Source: an uncultured Megasphaera sp.
GTDB taxonomy: Bacteria > Bacillota > Negativicutes > Veillonellales > Megasphaeraceae
Direction of reading: 5' to 3'
DNA length: 22,156 bases
Assembly: GCF_958350005.1 (NCBI RefSeq)
Contig: NZ_CATWFF010000013.1
Coordinates: 1-22,156, forward strand
A program made the translations under genes and the position numbers. Below, in pieces: positions 7,309-14,829 of the stretch. Position 1 is the stretch's first letter, and the number at the start of each line of letters is the position of its first letter. The notes beneath the pieces are model-generated. The model saw only the letters and a list, made by a program, of their open reading frames with translations, did not search any database and was not told the DNA's origin.

Positions 7309-8076
7309 ATGAGCTTTATTGAAATGGATCATATAAAAAAATATTTTGGTTCCCTGGAAGTGCTGAAAGACGTGACGATGCACGTAGAAGAAGGCGAAGT
7401 CGTCTCGATTATCGGCCCCTCCGGAAGCGGTAAGAGTACGTTCCTGCGGTGCCTGTGTCAGCTGGAAACGATTGATGGCGGCAGTATTACCGTCGACGGC
7501 GACGTCATGGCCAGCCAGCCGAATCAGGCAGCCCATTCTGTCTATGCCCCGTCGGCACAGGTACGAAAAATCTGTCGCCGTATGGGCATGTGCTTTCAGC
7601 ATTTTAACTTGTTTCCTCATATGACCGTACTGGATAATATTCTGGAAGCGCCCCGCATCGTAAAGGGCATGAAGACGGAAGAAATTATGCCCGAAGCCAA
7701 GGAACTGCTCCAGAAAGTCGGCCTGTGGGATAAGCGCAATGAGTACCCGTCCCGTCTGTCCGGCGGCCAGCAACAGCGCGTGGCCATTGCCCGTGCCCTG
7801 GCCATGAATCCGGATATTATGCTGTTTGATGAACCGACATCGGCACTGGACCCGGAACTGACCGGCGAAGTACTGCGGACGATTAAGCAGCTGGCTGATG
7901 AAGATATGACCATGATCATTGTCACCCATGAAATGGCCTTTGCCAAGGAAGTGGCTGACCGCGTCATTTTCATGGCCGATGGCGTCATTCAGGAAGAAGG
8001 GACGCCGCAGCAGGTATTTGAACATCCCCAGAACGAACGGACAAAAAGCTTTTTACATTCTATGCTTCGGTTTTAG
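7309..8076 (+). CDS. Polar amino-acid ABC transporter ATP-binding protein (GlnQ/HisP type)
   Basis: This 255-residue ATPase powers import through the adjacent permease. It has Walker A GPSGSGKST (36-44), the Q-loop Gln in FQHFNLF (Q97), signature LSGGQQQR (150-157), Walker B MLFDEPTSALD with D174/E175, and the H-loop His207 in VTHEMA. The VMASQPN...APSAQVRKI insert between Walker A and the Q-loop is slightly longer than in GlnQ but of a familiar kind. GGGAGG (7294-7299, overlapping the stop of the permease gene) sets the start. It is the last gene of the operon and a strong terminator follows eight bases later. Confidence 0.95.
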   Translation: MSFIEMDHIKKYFGSLEVLKDVTMHVEEGEVVSIIGPSGSGKSTFLRCLCQLETIDGGSITVDGDVMASQPNQAAHSVYAPSAQVRKICRRMGMCFQHFNLFPHMTVLDNILEAPRIVKGMKTEEIMPEAKELLQKVGLWDKRNEYPSRLSGGQQQRVAIARALAMNPDIMLFDEPTSALDPELTGEVLRTIKQLADEDMTMIIVTHEMAFAKEVADRVIFMADGVIQEEGTPQQVFEHPQNERTKSFLHSMLRF

Positions 8077-8083
8077 TAGGCTG

Positions 8084-8124
8084 AACAGCATGTCAGATGT
8101 GTATAGTCTGACATGCTGTTTTTT
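8084..8124 (+). terminator. Intrinsic terminator of the ABC transporter operon
   Basis: A perfect 14-bp stem (AACAGCATGTCAGA at 8084-8097 with 8107-8120) closes a nine-base loop and is followed by a T-run to 8124. Confidence 0.95.
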
Positions 8125-8159
8125 GCATGTAAATTATTCGTCATGTCGAAACAGATATA

Positions 8160-8188
8160 CTGACGGACTATACTGTTTATGTTATAAT
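8160..8188 (+). promoter_or_regulatory. Putative promoter of pgi-galE
   Basis: CTGACG (8160-8165), 17 bases, then a perfect TATAAT (8183-8188). It lies between the ABC operon terminator and the pgi ATG, with a leader of about 25-30 bases. Confidence 0.7.
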
Positions 8189-8222
8189 GGCTTTATAGTA
8201 AACTATTGATGAAAGGCTGTGA

Positions 8223-9668
8223 ATGATAATGGCGACGATTGCATTGAAGTCCGGATTTATAGTTGACGCGGCTCATCTCTATGGTCCGGACAAGGTTACA
8301 GAAGCAGATATAACATCCCTGAAGCCGGCATATGAAAAAGCGCATGAAGCGATTATGACCATGCGCAGAACGGGACAGATGGCCGGACATGTCTCCAAAG
8401 ACGGCAAGCCCGAAGACGTCCTGTTTCCGCAGCTTCCATACGTAGCAGAAGGGAATATCAACAGTCCCGAACGGATTCTTGCGCTGGAAGAACTGGCCCG
8501 TACTGTCCGCAACCGCGTAGATGCTGTCGTATTCTTCGGCATAGGCGGCTCCTACCTGGGCGGCAAGGTACTGTTTGATGTGCAGTGCGGCCCGTTCTGG
8601 AATCTGAAAAGCAGGGAAGACCGCAATGGCTATCCCCAGGTGTTTTTTGCCGGCAACAATGTCGATTCCCATACACTGCGCAGCCTTATTCAGTTTCTGA
8701 AAAAGAGCAGCGCTGCCAGTCCGGAATATACTGTAATGGCTGTCGTCATTTCCAAGTCCGGCTCCACCATTGAGCCCATGTCCAATTACATGATTTTCCA
8801 GCAGGCTCTGCAGGATGCCGGCATCCGTCTGGAAACGGTTGCCGTTACAGATCCCCATGAAGGCGACGGCGAAACGCTGCTGCACGGCCTGGCCCGCACG
8901 TCAGGGTGGCCTATTTTCTACGTTCCTGACGGCATTGGCGGCCGGTTCAGCGTATTTTCTGAAGTAGGTCTTATCGTCGGCGTTTTGGTCGGCTTTGATA
9001 TCCGGCAGTTTCTGGCCGGGGCACGGGATATGGACAAGGCCTGCCAGAGCAGCGATATCTGGCAGAATCCGGCCCTCATGAACAGTGTGCTGAAATACTT
9101 GGCCGGAACCAGGCACGGGTGGAATCTGGAAGTCTTTATGCCTTATGCTGATGCGCTGAAATCCCTGGCAGAATGGTATATTCAGCTTCTGGCAGAATCT
9201 CTGGGAAAGCGGCTGAATAAACAGGGCCATGTCGTTCACTATGGCCGTACGCCAATCGTTGCCGTCGGAACGACGGATATGCATGCCCAGACGCAGGAAC
9301 ACCAGGAAGGTCCGAAGGATAAAGTCGTCCAGTTCGTTTCTGTTGCCCACTGGCCTGATGATATGAGCGTACCCCATCAGTACGATGCCTACCCGAAACT
9401 GGCAGCATTCAGCGGCCTGAAGCTCAGTCAGATTCTGGAAGCTGCCCGCAGTGCCAATGCCGAAGCCCTGGCCGGTGAAGGACGGCCCAGTGCCAACTAT
9501 ATTCTGCCGGAATTGACGCCGTACCATTTGGGCGAGCTCATGTTTATGCTGTGCCTGTCTGTTGCCTACGAAGGAGAACTGGCCAATGTCGATGCCTTTG
9601 ACCAGCCTGGCGTCGAAGTATATAAGCGCTATCTCGGCAGTCGGCTGCAGCAGCTCAAGAAAGGATAA
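8223..9668 (+). CDS. pgi: Glucose-6-phosphate isomerase
   Basis: This cytoplasmic enzyme of 481 residues interconverts glucose 6-phosphate and fructose 6-phosphate. The sugar-isomerase fold shows in GIGGSYLGGK (106-115) and the phosphate-binding SKSGST (177-182). Both family signatures are present: DGIGGRFSVFSEVG (236-249) and FDQPGVEVYK (459-468) with the active-site Lys468. A Glu in LLAESLG (E325) matches the usual catalytic base. AAAGG (8212-8216) favours the ATG at 8223 over the one at 8229. The stop codon directly abuts the galE region, so the two genes are co-transcribed and together supply hexose phosphates and UDP-sugars. Confidence 0.96.
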   Translation: MIMATIALKSGFIVDAAHLYGPDKVTEADITSLKPAYEKAHEAIMTMRRTGQMAGHVSKDGKPEDVLFPQLPYVAEGNINSPERILALEELARTVRNRVDAVVFFGIGGSYLGGKVLFDVQCGPFWNLKSREDRNGYPQVFFAGNNVDSHTLRSLIQFLKKSSAASPEYTVMAVVISKSGSTIEPMSNYMIFQQALQDAGIRLETVAVTDPHEGDGETLLHGLARTSGWPIFYVPDGIGGRFSVFSEVGLIVGVLVGFDIRQFLAGARDMDKACQSSDIWQNPALMNSVLKYLAGTRHGWNLEVFMPYADALKSLAEWYIQLLAESLGKRLNKQGHVVHYGRTPIVAVGTTDMHAQTQEHQEGPKDKVVQFVSVAHWPDDMSVPHQYDAYPKLAAFSGLKLSQILEAARSANAEALAGEGRPSANYILPELTPYHLGELMFMLCLSVAYEGELANVDAFDQPGVEVYKRYLGSRLQQLKKG

Positions 9669-9674
9669 ATGTTT

Positions 9675-10670
9675 ATGAACGTATTAGTTACTGGTGGCGC
9701 CGGCTATATTGGCAGCCATACTGTCCGGGCCCTGCTGGCTCAGGGGCATCACGTGACCGTGCTGGACAACTTGTCCCGCGGTCACCGCGGTGCTGTCCCG
9801 GACGGCGTACCGCTTGTTGTAGAGGACATTCACCATGTCGATGCGGTGCGGAATATTCTGACAGACGGCGCTTTTGATGCAGTCATGCATTTTGCCGCCC
9901 ACAGCCAGGTCGGCGAATCGATGGAACATCCATCCATGTATTATGACAATAATGTCGTCGGCTCCTACTGCCTTCTGGAAGCAGTCCGTCAGGCCGGCGT
10001 GCCTTATTTCGTATTTTCGTCTACAGCCGCTGTGTATGGCGAGCCGGAGAAGACGCCTATTACGGAAGACATGCCGTACTGTCCAACCAATGTTTATGGC
10101 CAGACAAAGCTTATGATTGAAACCATGCTGGCCCAGTTCAGCCGGGCGTATGGCCTGAAATACGTGGCCCTGCGGTATTTCAATGCTGCCGGAGCCGCGC
10201 CGGACGGCACTATTGGCGAAGATCATGCGCCGGAAACTCACTTGATTCCCCTTATCCTGCAGACCGCTCTGGGACAGCGCAGGAGCATCAAGATTTTCGG
10301 TACTGATTATCCTACGCCAGATGGCACATGTATTCGCGATTATATTCACGTAACCGATCTGGCTGATGCTCACTGCCGGGTTTTGGCCTATTTGGCCCAG
10401 GGCGGTGCGTCGCAGTATTTCAATCTGGGTTCTCAGCATGGATTCAGCGTACGGGATATGATTCAGACGGCAAAAGCCGTTACAGGACGGGATTTTCCCG
10501 TCGAAGAAGCGCCGCGCCGCGCCGGTGATCCGGCCGTGCTCATTGCCGGGTCGGAAAAAATCCGCCAGGTAACAGGCTGGCAGCCGCAGCGCAGCGATAT
10601 TCAGACGATTATAGCCGATGCCTGGCAATGGCACCGGCTCCATCCGGAAGGCTATGGAGATACGAAATAA
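9675..10670 (+). CDS. galE: UDP-glucose 4-epimerase
   Basis: This 331-residue extended short-chain dehydrogenase/reductase interconverts UDP-glucose and UDP-galactose. The NAD-binding motif is GGAGYIG (7-13); the catalytic triad is S116, Y141 and K145 in the expected spacing, with FSSTAAVYGEPE following the family pattern. RYFNAAGA and the IRDYIHVTDLADAH block are typical of GalE. I prefer the ATG at 9675: AAGGA (9661-9665) is nine bases away, and the protein then starts directly with MNVLVTGG. The ATG at 9669, abutting the pgi stop, would add two residues with a cramped ribosome site. UDP-galactose would feed lipopolysaccharide or exopolysaccharide synthesis. Confidence 0.95.
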   Translation: MNVLVTGGAGYIGSHTVRALLAQGHHVTVLDNLSRGHRGAVPDGVPLVVEDIHHVDAVRNILTDGAFDAVMHFAAHSQVGESMEHPSMYYDNNVVGSYCLLEAVRQAGVPYFVFSSTAAVYGEPEKTPITEDMPYCPTNVYGQTKLMIETMLAQFSRAYGLKYVALRYFNAAGAAPDGTIGEDHAPETHLIPLILQTALGQRRSIKIFGTDYPTPDGTCIRDYIHVTDLADAHCRVLAYLAQGGASQYFNLGSQHGFSVRDMIQTAKAVTGRDFPVEEAPRRAGDPAVLIAGSEKIRQVTGWQPQRSDIQTIIADAWQWHRLHPEGYGDTK

Positions 10671-11235
10671 GCTAGCTGTCCTGATGGAACGGGGAAGGAA
10701 CTTTTTAGCTCATCACAGGAGAACGTGGCTCCCATACGGGGTAATTATGCTCTGTTTGGCCGGCATTTGGTTCTGCTGGGATGGTGCGCCTTCCAGCCGA
10801 CACGAAGTGATACGGGAGAAGAAGAACAGTCACAGTTCTTCTTCTCCCGTTTTTTCTGCGTCGGAAACGGTCCATCATGAAGACAGCATCAAAGGCGAGC
10901 TCCTGTGCTCTGCAGCACAGACTCAGCGCCGCCGTCCCCTTCCGGACCTGTTTGATGGCAGCCTGCCGAAGAAGGCTGCCAATACAAAACTGCCTGCTGA
11001 GACACAGGCAAAGCCTGCAGCAGCATCCACGCAGAATATGCCGAAACCACCGGTATATCCGGTTCTGCAGGGCATACTTCACCAGGGACACACGCGTCTG
11101 GCTTTCCTGGCACAAGACGGAAAAACGAAAGTCTGTGCTGTTGGGGAAGAATTTGCCGGATACCGTGTGGCCTATATTCAGGATCAGGCTGTTGGCCTGT
11201 ATACGGACAAGGGTATTGTAGAAATAAGGAGATGA
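10654..11235 (+). CDS. PilP/GspC-like inner-membrane protein
   Basis: The most likely start is the ATG at 10654, which overlaps the end of galE by 17 bases; ATG 10618 or 10684 are alternatives and none has an ideal ribosome site. The product of 193 residues has a single N-terminal membrane segment (about 26-42), a low-complexity Ser/Pro/Ala-rich linker, and a small C-terminal beta domain from about 133 (VYPVLQGILHQGHTRLAFL, then VCAVGEEFAGYRVAYIQD). That order and the 'GEEFAGYRV' strand pattern match the periplasmic domain of PilP and GspC, which contacts the secretin across the periplasm. The secretin gene follows immediately, which supports the call. A perfect terminator hairpin sits inside the linker-coding part. 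Confidence 0.65.
   Translation: MEIRNKLAVLMERGRNFLAHHRRTWLPYGVIMLCLAGIWFCWDGAPSSRHEVIREKKNSHSSSSPVFSASETVHHEDSIKGELLCSAAQTQRRRPLPDLFDGSLPKKAANTKLPAETQAKPAAASTQNMPKPPVYPVLQGILHQGHTRLAFLAQDGKTKVCAVGEEFAGYRVAYIQDQAVGLYTDKGIVEIRR
10812..10855 (+). terminator. Perfect intrinsic terminator inside the PilP-like reading frame
   Basis: A 16-bp perfect stem (10812-10827 with 10835-10850), seven-base loop, and six Ts (10850-10855). It lies 141 bases after the galE stop, inside the linker codons (EKKNSHSSSSPVF) of the PilP-like gene. It may end pgi-galE transcripts when the PilP-like frame is not being translated. Confidence 0.85.
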
Positions 11236-11237
11236 CC

Positions 11238-12347
11238 ATGAAGAAACAGGTTGCGTGTATTAGTGCAGGCCTTGCGCTGTGGAGTGCTGCCTGCGGAATG
11301 GCCGGCGCTCTGTCGGTTCAGGTCCAGGACGTGCCGGTGCGGTCCGTCCTGGAAGGACTGGCCCGCAGTGCCCAGATTAACTTGATCGTAGATGACACCG
11401 TAGAAGGCACCCTGACCGTTCATCTGCAGGATGTGACGGCTGAGGAAGCCCTGGCAGCTATTGCGAGGCAGCAGAATTTGTTTTACGAAAAGAAAGGGTC
11501 TATCCGCACCATGTCTGCTGGCCGCCGCAATGGAAAAGAAGGAATGAAGCAGGCCTATGTCTGGCAGCTGCAGTACGCGGCGCCTGAAGACATTGCCGAA
11601 GCGGTGCGGGCCCTGGTGCCGGATGCCGATGTGCGGCGCCATGATGATACGAATTCCGTTGTCATCGGCGGAACCGGGCAGGAAGCGGCAGCGGTACAGC
11701 AGCTGATTGATGAGCTGGATACAGCGCCGCAGCAAGTCGATATTGAAGTCGAAGTGGCCTCCATTGACCGCAGCGCCCTGCGTCAGGCCGGCGTAGAGTG
11801 GGACTGGTCGGCCCTGTCCGGCGGCTCCGGAGATCACACCTTTTCCTTTATTGCTCAGATTCGGGCCCTGGAAGAAAAAGGCAGTGCCCATATTCTGGCC
11901 AGGCCGCATATGCTTTCGGTCAATGGCCGAGAGGCGTCTATCCTCATTGGCGATAAGATTCCCGTTCAGACAGAACATCTGTCTGGCGGCGAGAAAACGA
12001 CGACGACGACCTACGAAGATGCAGGGATTAAACTGCGCTGCATTCCGCGGATTCACGACGACGGCAGCGTAACATCCCATATTACGGCCGAAGTCAGTAC
12101 GCCTGTCTTCGTGCCTGAATTAAAAGCCTACCGCATTGCGACCCGGCAGGCCCAGACGGTCGTGCGCATGAACCCAGGCGAAACCGTGGCTATTGGCGGG
12201 CTCATTCGCCGGGAAGACGTGGAAAGTCTGCGAAAAGTGCCGCTTCTCGGCGACATTCCCCTGCTGGGCAAGCTGTTTCGCAGCAAGTACAAGTCCAGCA
12301 AAGAAACAGAAGTAGTCATTCTCCTGCGGGCCCATACACGCAGCTGA
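11238..12347 (+). CDS. Short secretin (type II/IV pilus-type outer-membrane channel)
   Basis: The ATG at 11238 is preferred because AAGGAG (11226-11231) is six bases away; the ATG at 11232 touches it. The 369-residue protein has a signal peptide (cleavage probably near AGA-LS, residue 25), an STN domain (about 27-75), one secretin N-type ring domain (about 105-152) and a C-terminal secretin domain (about 155-366). The secretin hallmark GETVAIGGLIRRE (314-326) is followed by VPLLGDIPLLGKLF (334-347). It would form a multimeric outer-membrane gate for pilus, DNA uptake or protein secretion. It is short for a PilQ or GspD, closer to HofQ-like forms. No ATPase, pilin or PilM/N/O gene lies in the window. 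Confidence 0.9.
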   Translation: MKKQVACISAGLALWSAACGMAGALSVQVQDVPVRSVLEGLARSAQINLIVDDTVEGTLTVHLQDVTAEEALAAIARQQNLFYEKKGSIRTMSAGRRNGKEGMKQAYVWQLQYAAPEDIAEAVRALVPDADVRRHDDTNSVVIGGTGQEAAAVQQLIDELDTAPQQVDIEVEVASIDRSALRQAGVEWDWSALSGGSGDHTFSFIAQIRALEEKGSAHILARPHMLSVNGREASILIGDKIPVQTEHLSGGEKTTTTTYEDAGIKLRCIPRIHDDGSVTSHITAEVSTPVFVPELKAYRIATRQAQTVVRMNPGETVAIGGLIRREDVESLRKVPLLGDIPLLGKLFRSKYKSSKETEVVILLRAHTRS

Positions 12348-12377
12348 CGGGATGGGGCAGGACTGGTATTGTGCACA

Positions 12378-12406
12378 TATACAAAAATAACCCCTCATGA
12401 TATAAT
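12378..12406 (+). promoter_or_regulatory. Putative promoter of the MATE transcript
   Basis: TATAAT (12401-12406) with TATACA (12378-12383) 17 bases upstream. Transcription would start near 12412, exactly at the beginning of the structured leader. Confidence 0.6.
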
Positions 12407-12410
12407 ACCC

Positions 12411-12522
12411 AAAGAGGACGAGTCTTACCGGATACGTACAGAGCGACCATATCTTCGCAGTTGTGCATGGGTTCCGGAACAGACGGAATGGAAGGATACT
12501 TCCAGGAATGGCGTCCTTTTTT
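12411..12522 (+). promoter_or_regulatory. Structured, attenuator-like 5' leader of the MATE gene
   Basis: The leader ends in a terminator-like hairpin: AGGATAC (12493-12499) pairs with GCGTCCT (12511-12517), with one mismatch and one wobble, and six Ts follow (12517-12522). The same CGTCCT (12512-12517) can instead pair perfectly with AGGACG (12415-12420) at the 5' end, closing a domain of about 100 bases. Inside are GCGA/TCGC (12443-12446 with 12455-12458) and CCGGA/TCCGG (12428-12432 with 12473-12477). GGAAG/CTTCC (12490-12494 with 12499-12503) competes with the terminator. These mutually exclusive folds are typical of a riboswitch or attenuator. I could not assign it to a known class. Confidence 0.6.
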
Positions 12523-12541
12523 GGTGTCATGAGGAGGAGTT

Positions 12542-13885
12542 ATGAACGTTCCATCGCTGCTGCACGACTGCCGGAAACTGTTGGCCGTCATGGTTCCCGT
12601 GCTGATTACCCAGGTGTCTACAGTGGGAATGAATTTTATTGATACTGCCATGTCCGGCCATGCCGGTGCTGCCGATCTTGCCGGCGTATCCGTAGGGGCC
12701 AATCTGTTTATGCCGCTCATGGTGGGCATTATGAGTATACTGGCTGCGGCAACGCCTATTATTGCGCAGCTCTTGGGAAGAAAGGAAAAAGCTGCGATTC
12801 CCGCTGTTGTACGAACTGGATTGTACCTGGCCTTCCTGGCGGCTGTGACGCTTCTGACAGCATACTGGCTGGGCATAGATGCCCTCATGCAGGGCCTTGC
12901 CCTGGAGCCGGACGTAGAACATGTAGCGCGGTACTATCTCCTGGCCGTCGTGATCGGCAGTTTTTTCCAGTTTCTGGTCATGCCCTTCCGGGCCCTGACG
13001 GATACGGTCGGGAGCACGACGCTGTCCATGAGCCTCTTTCTGGCGGCCCTGCCAGTCAACGGTCTCCTGAACTATATGTTTATCTTTGGTATGTGGGGTG
13101 CGCCCAGGCTCGGCGGCATCGGTGCCGGCGTGGCTACGGCCCTGACCTATGCCCTGCTTCTGTTCCTGTTTATTACTGTGACCGTCTACTGGGATGACTG
13201 CTTCCAGGGCCGGGCCATCGTCAGCAGCCTCGCCTGCCGGTGGAGCAGCCTGCGGGAGTATCTGGCTATTGGCATTCCCAACGGTCTGGGGGCCTTTATG
13301 GAGTCCAGTCTGTTTGGCTTTATCATTATTTTCATGACGCCTTTTGGTACGGATATACTGGCATCCCATCAGGCGGCCATGAATTTTTCCGGATTGATCT
13401 ATATGGTGCCCCTGTCCTTTTCCATGGCTTTGACTATTCTGGTTGGCATTGAAGTCGGTGCTCATCGGTACGACCAGGCCCGGCGCTTTGGCCGGCTGGG
13501 CGTGGCTCTGGCTCTGGGCTGCGGCATGACGGCGGCGACACTCTCTATCTTGGGAAGGAATGTCATTGCGTCTATCTATGCCGGCGATGCAGCTCTGATT
13601 CCTCTTATTGGTCATTTTCTCATATATACAGCAGCCTGGCAGACCTTCGACGGCATTGCCTGTCCCATTCAGGGCATTCTTCGCGGCTATAAAGATGTGC
13701 GCGTCCCCTTTGCCCTCATGATGGTGGCCTATTGGGGCATCTGTTTTCCTACTGGTATTCTGCTGGATACCTATACCGATGCCGGCCCCTATTCGTACTG
13801 GCAGGGCCTGGTCCTGGGCGTCATGTGTTCTGCTGGCCTTCTGACATTCCGCCTCCGTCGTATAGAACGGAAATATCAACCTTAA
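12542..13885 (+). CDS. MATE family cation-coupled multidrug exporter
   Basis: This 447-residue integral membrane protein of about twelve segments consists of two MatE domains. The first half opens with VMVPVLITQVSTVGMNFIDTAMSGHAG-like sequence (residues 16-42), the N-terminal hallmark of NorM-type exporters. The second half opens around EYLAIGIPNGLGAFMESSLFG (about 238-258). Such proteins expel cationic drugs or metabolites in exchange for sodium or protons. A strong GAGGAGGAG (12531-12539) precedes the ATG, directly after the leader's T-run. It is a single-gene transcript, with a promoter at 12378-12406 and a terminator at 13931-13965. If the leader is a riboswitch, its ligand may be related to the exported compound. 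Confidence 0.93.
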   Translation: MNVPSLLHDCRKLLAVMVPVLITQVSTVGMNFIDTAMSGHAGAADLAGVSVGANLFMPLMVGIMSILAAATPIIAQLLGRKEKAAIPAVVRTGLYLAFLAAVTLLTAYWLGIDALMQGLALEPDVEHVARYYLLAVVIGSFFQFLVMPFRALTDTVGSTTLSMSLFLAALPVNGLLNYMFIFGMWGAPRLGGIGAGVATALTYALLLFLFITVTVYWDDCFQGRAIVSSLACRWSSLREYLAIGIPNGLGAFMESSLFGFIIIFMTPFGTDILASHQAAMNFSGLIYMVPLSFSMALTILVGIEVGAHRYDQARRFGRLGVALALGCGMTAATLSILGRNVIASIYAGDAALIPLIGHFLIYTAAWQTFDGIACPIQGILRGYKDVRVPFALMMVAYWGICFPTGILLDTYTDAGPYSYWQGLVLGVMCSAGLLTFRLRRIERKYQP

Positions 13886-13930
13886 TCTTGCAGTACATAC
13901 TGACAATGTGTCAGAATTCGGTATCTCCAG

Positions 13931-13965
13931 AAAGAGCTGTCCTTATCTCGTGTGACAGCTCTTTT
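13931..13965 (+). terminator. Intrinsic terminator of the MATE transcript
   Basis: A perfect 11-bp stem AAAGAGCTGTC (13931-13941) with GACAGCTCTTT (13954-13964), a 12-base loop and a short T-run. A small extra hairpin (CTGACA/TGTCAG, 13900-13914) lies between it and the gene. Confidence 0.85.
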
Positions 13966-13991
13966 GTATATCGTAACTGTCTGGGGGAGTA

Positions 13992-14020
13992 TTGATTTTC
14001 CTTATTAAAGAATATATAAT
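13992..14020 (+). promoter_or_regulatory. Promoter of the phase-variable ORF / zinc-ribbon / autotransporter region
   Basis: TTGATT (13992-13997), 17 bases, then a perfect TATAAT (14015-14020). It lies just after the MATE terminator and about 30 bases ahead of the ATG at 14051. No comparably good promoter is seen between here and the autotransporter start. Confidence 0.75.
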
Positions 14021-14050
14021 GAAATCAATTACAGAAAGGAGGTGAAGGTG

Positions 14051-14321
14051 ATGAACCCTGTCCAGAATGAGTATTTGTGGTTAACTTGGAAGAATAAGGC
14101 TATCCGTCAGGCAAATGCCCTAACATATACCGGGGGGGGGGTATCCTGATGTAGAGGTTTTATGGCATTTCTTTGTATATACAGCACAATGGGGACAGTC
14201 TGTCTCGTTGTGGATTCATAGGAAGATAGCAGGACAGCGCCAGGCGGCGGTGTCCTATTTGGCGTGCCTGACTGTCGGTCTGGTGAACATGCCCCGCTTT
14301 CTCAGGACAGCAGCGGCATGA
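14051..14321 (+). CDS. Small ORF interrupted by a ten-G tract (predicted phase-variable, OFF in this sequence)
   Basis: A near-ideal ribosome site AAAGGAGGTGA (14036-14046) precedes the ATG. As written, the frame stops after 32 codons (TGA 14147-14149), six bases past a run of ten Gs. Removing one G opens the frame to 89 codons, reading on as GGGYPDVEVLWHFFVYTAQWG. It then stops at TGA 14319-14321, which overlaps the ATG of the zinc-ribbon gene as ATGA. Eleven Gs would stop within three codons of the tract. The extended product has no signal peptide or clear family; it is Trp- and Arg-rich with a mildly hydrophobic C-terminal part. I infer a slipped-strand contingency gene, though a sequencing error in the homopolymer would look the same. 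Confidence 0.7.
14132..14141 (+). repeat. Homopolymeric G10 tract
   Basis: Ten consecutive Gs lie inside the small ORF beginning at 14051. I saw no other G run of this length in the window. Its length decides whether that ORF is 32 or 89 codons long. Confidence 0.9.
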
Positions 14322-14749
14322 GCCGGAAATGTCTGGTTTGCGGAAAGGAATTTGAACCTGTCCGATGCACACAAAAATACTGCAGCGCAGCATGCCGGAA
14401 ATACGCCTATCGTCATGGCATTGAAAATAAAACGTATCGCACGGAAAACGGTCAGGAAACGGTACTGCGGGAATTTACGTGCCTGCAGTGCGGAAAAAAG
14501 GTGCAGATTCGGGATTCCCGGGACCGGCGCATGAAGTTTTGCAGCCAGCACTGTGAACGATGGTACTGGAAGCAAAATAAAAAGGCAAAATCCGTATCTG
14601 TCGAGCGGACGTTTGTCTGTCGACAATGTGGAAAGGTCGTTACAGTCCGGAATCCCGGTGATCGACGCCGTATTTTTTGTTGTGCTGCCTGCTGTCGGCA
14701 GTGGTTTATCAATCATCAGCGAGATCGTCACGGCGTTCATGCGCCATGA
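14318..14749 (+). CDS. Three-module zinc-ribbon protein of unknown function
   Basis: The ATG at 14318 overlaps the stop of the nine-G form of the preceding ORF (ATGA), and AGGA (14304-14307) gives a modest ribosome site. The 143-residue basic protein consists of three successive Cys4-type modules. In each, CxxCGK is followed after about 12-16 residues by a CxxxC: CLVCGK...YCSAAC (about 4-25), CLQCGK...FCSQHC (about 51-75) and CRQCGK...FCCAAC (about 97-121). Each is followed by an aromatic/basic helix such as RKYAYRHG, ERWYWKQN or RQWFINHQ. Such ribbons usually bind zinc and often nucleic acid, so a regulatory role is possible. No named family is claimed. Its stop overlaps an ATG that is in frame with the autotransporter. 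Confidence 0.8.
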   Translation: MSRKCLVCGKEFEPVRCTQKYCSAACRKYAYRHGIENKTYRTENGQETVLREFTCLQCGKKVQIRDSRDRRMKFCSQHCERWYWKQNKKAKSVSVERTFVCRQCGKVVTVRNPGDRRRIFCCAACCRQWFINHQRDRHGVHAP

Positions 14750-14829
14750 CAGCACAGGCAAAAACGAACAGCATCGGCCTGTGTCAATATACCCCCGGGT
14801 CCTATATGAGTAGGAAAGGAGAACATACG

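Noticed and set aside
14264..14317. GTG start at 14264 extending the zinc-ribbon protein
   Set aside because: No Shine-Dalgarno is seen. The ATG at 14318 begins right before the first CxxC module and fits the ATGA overlap.
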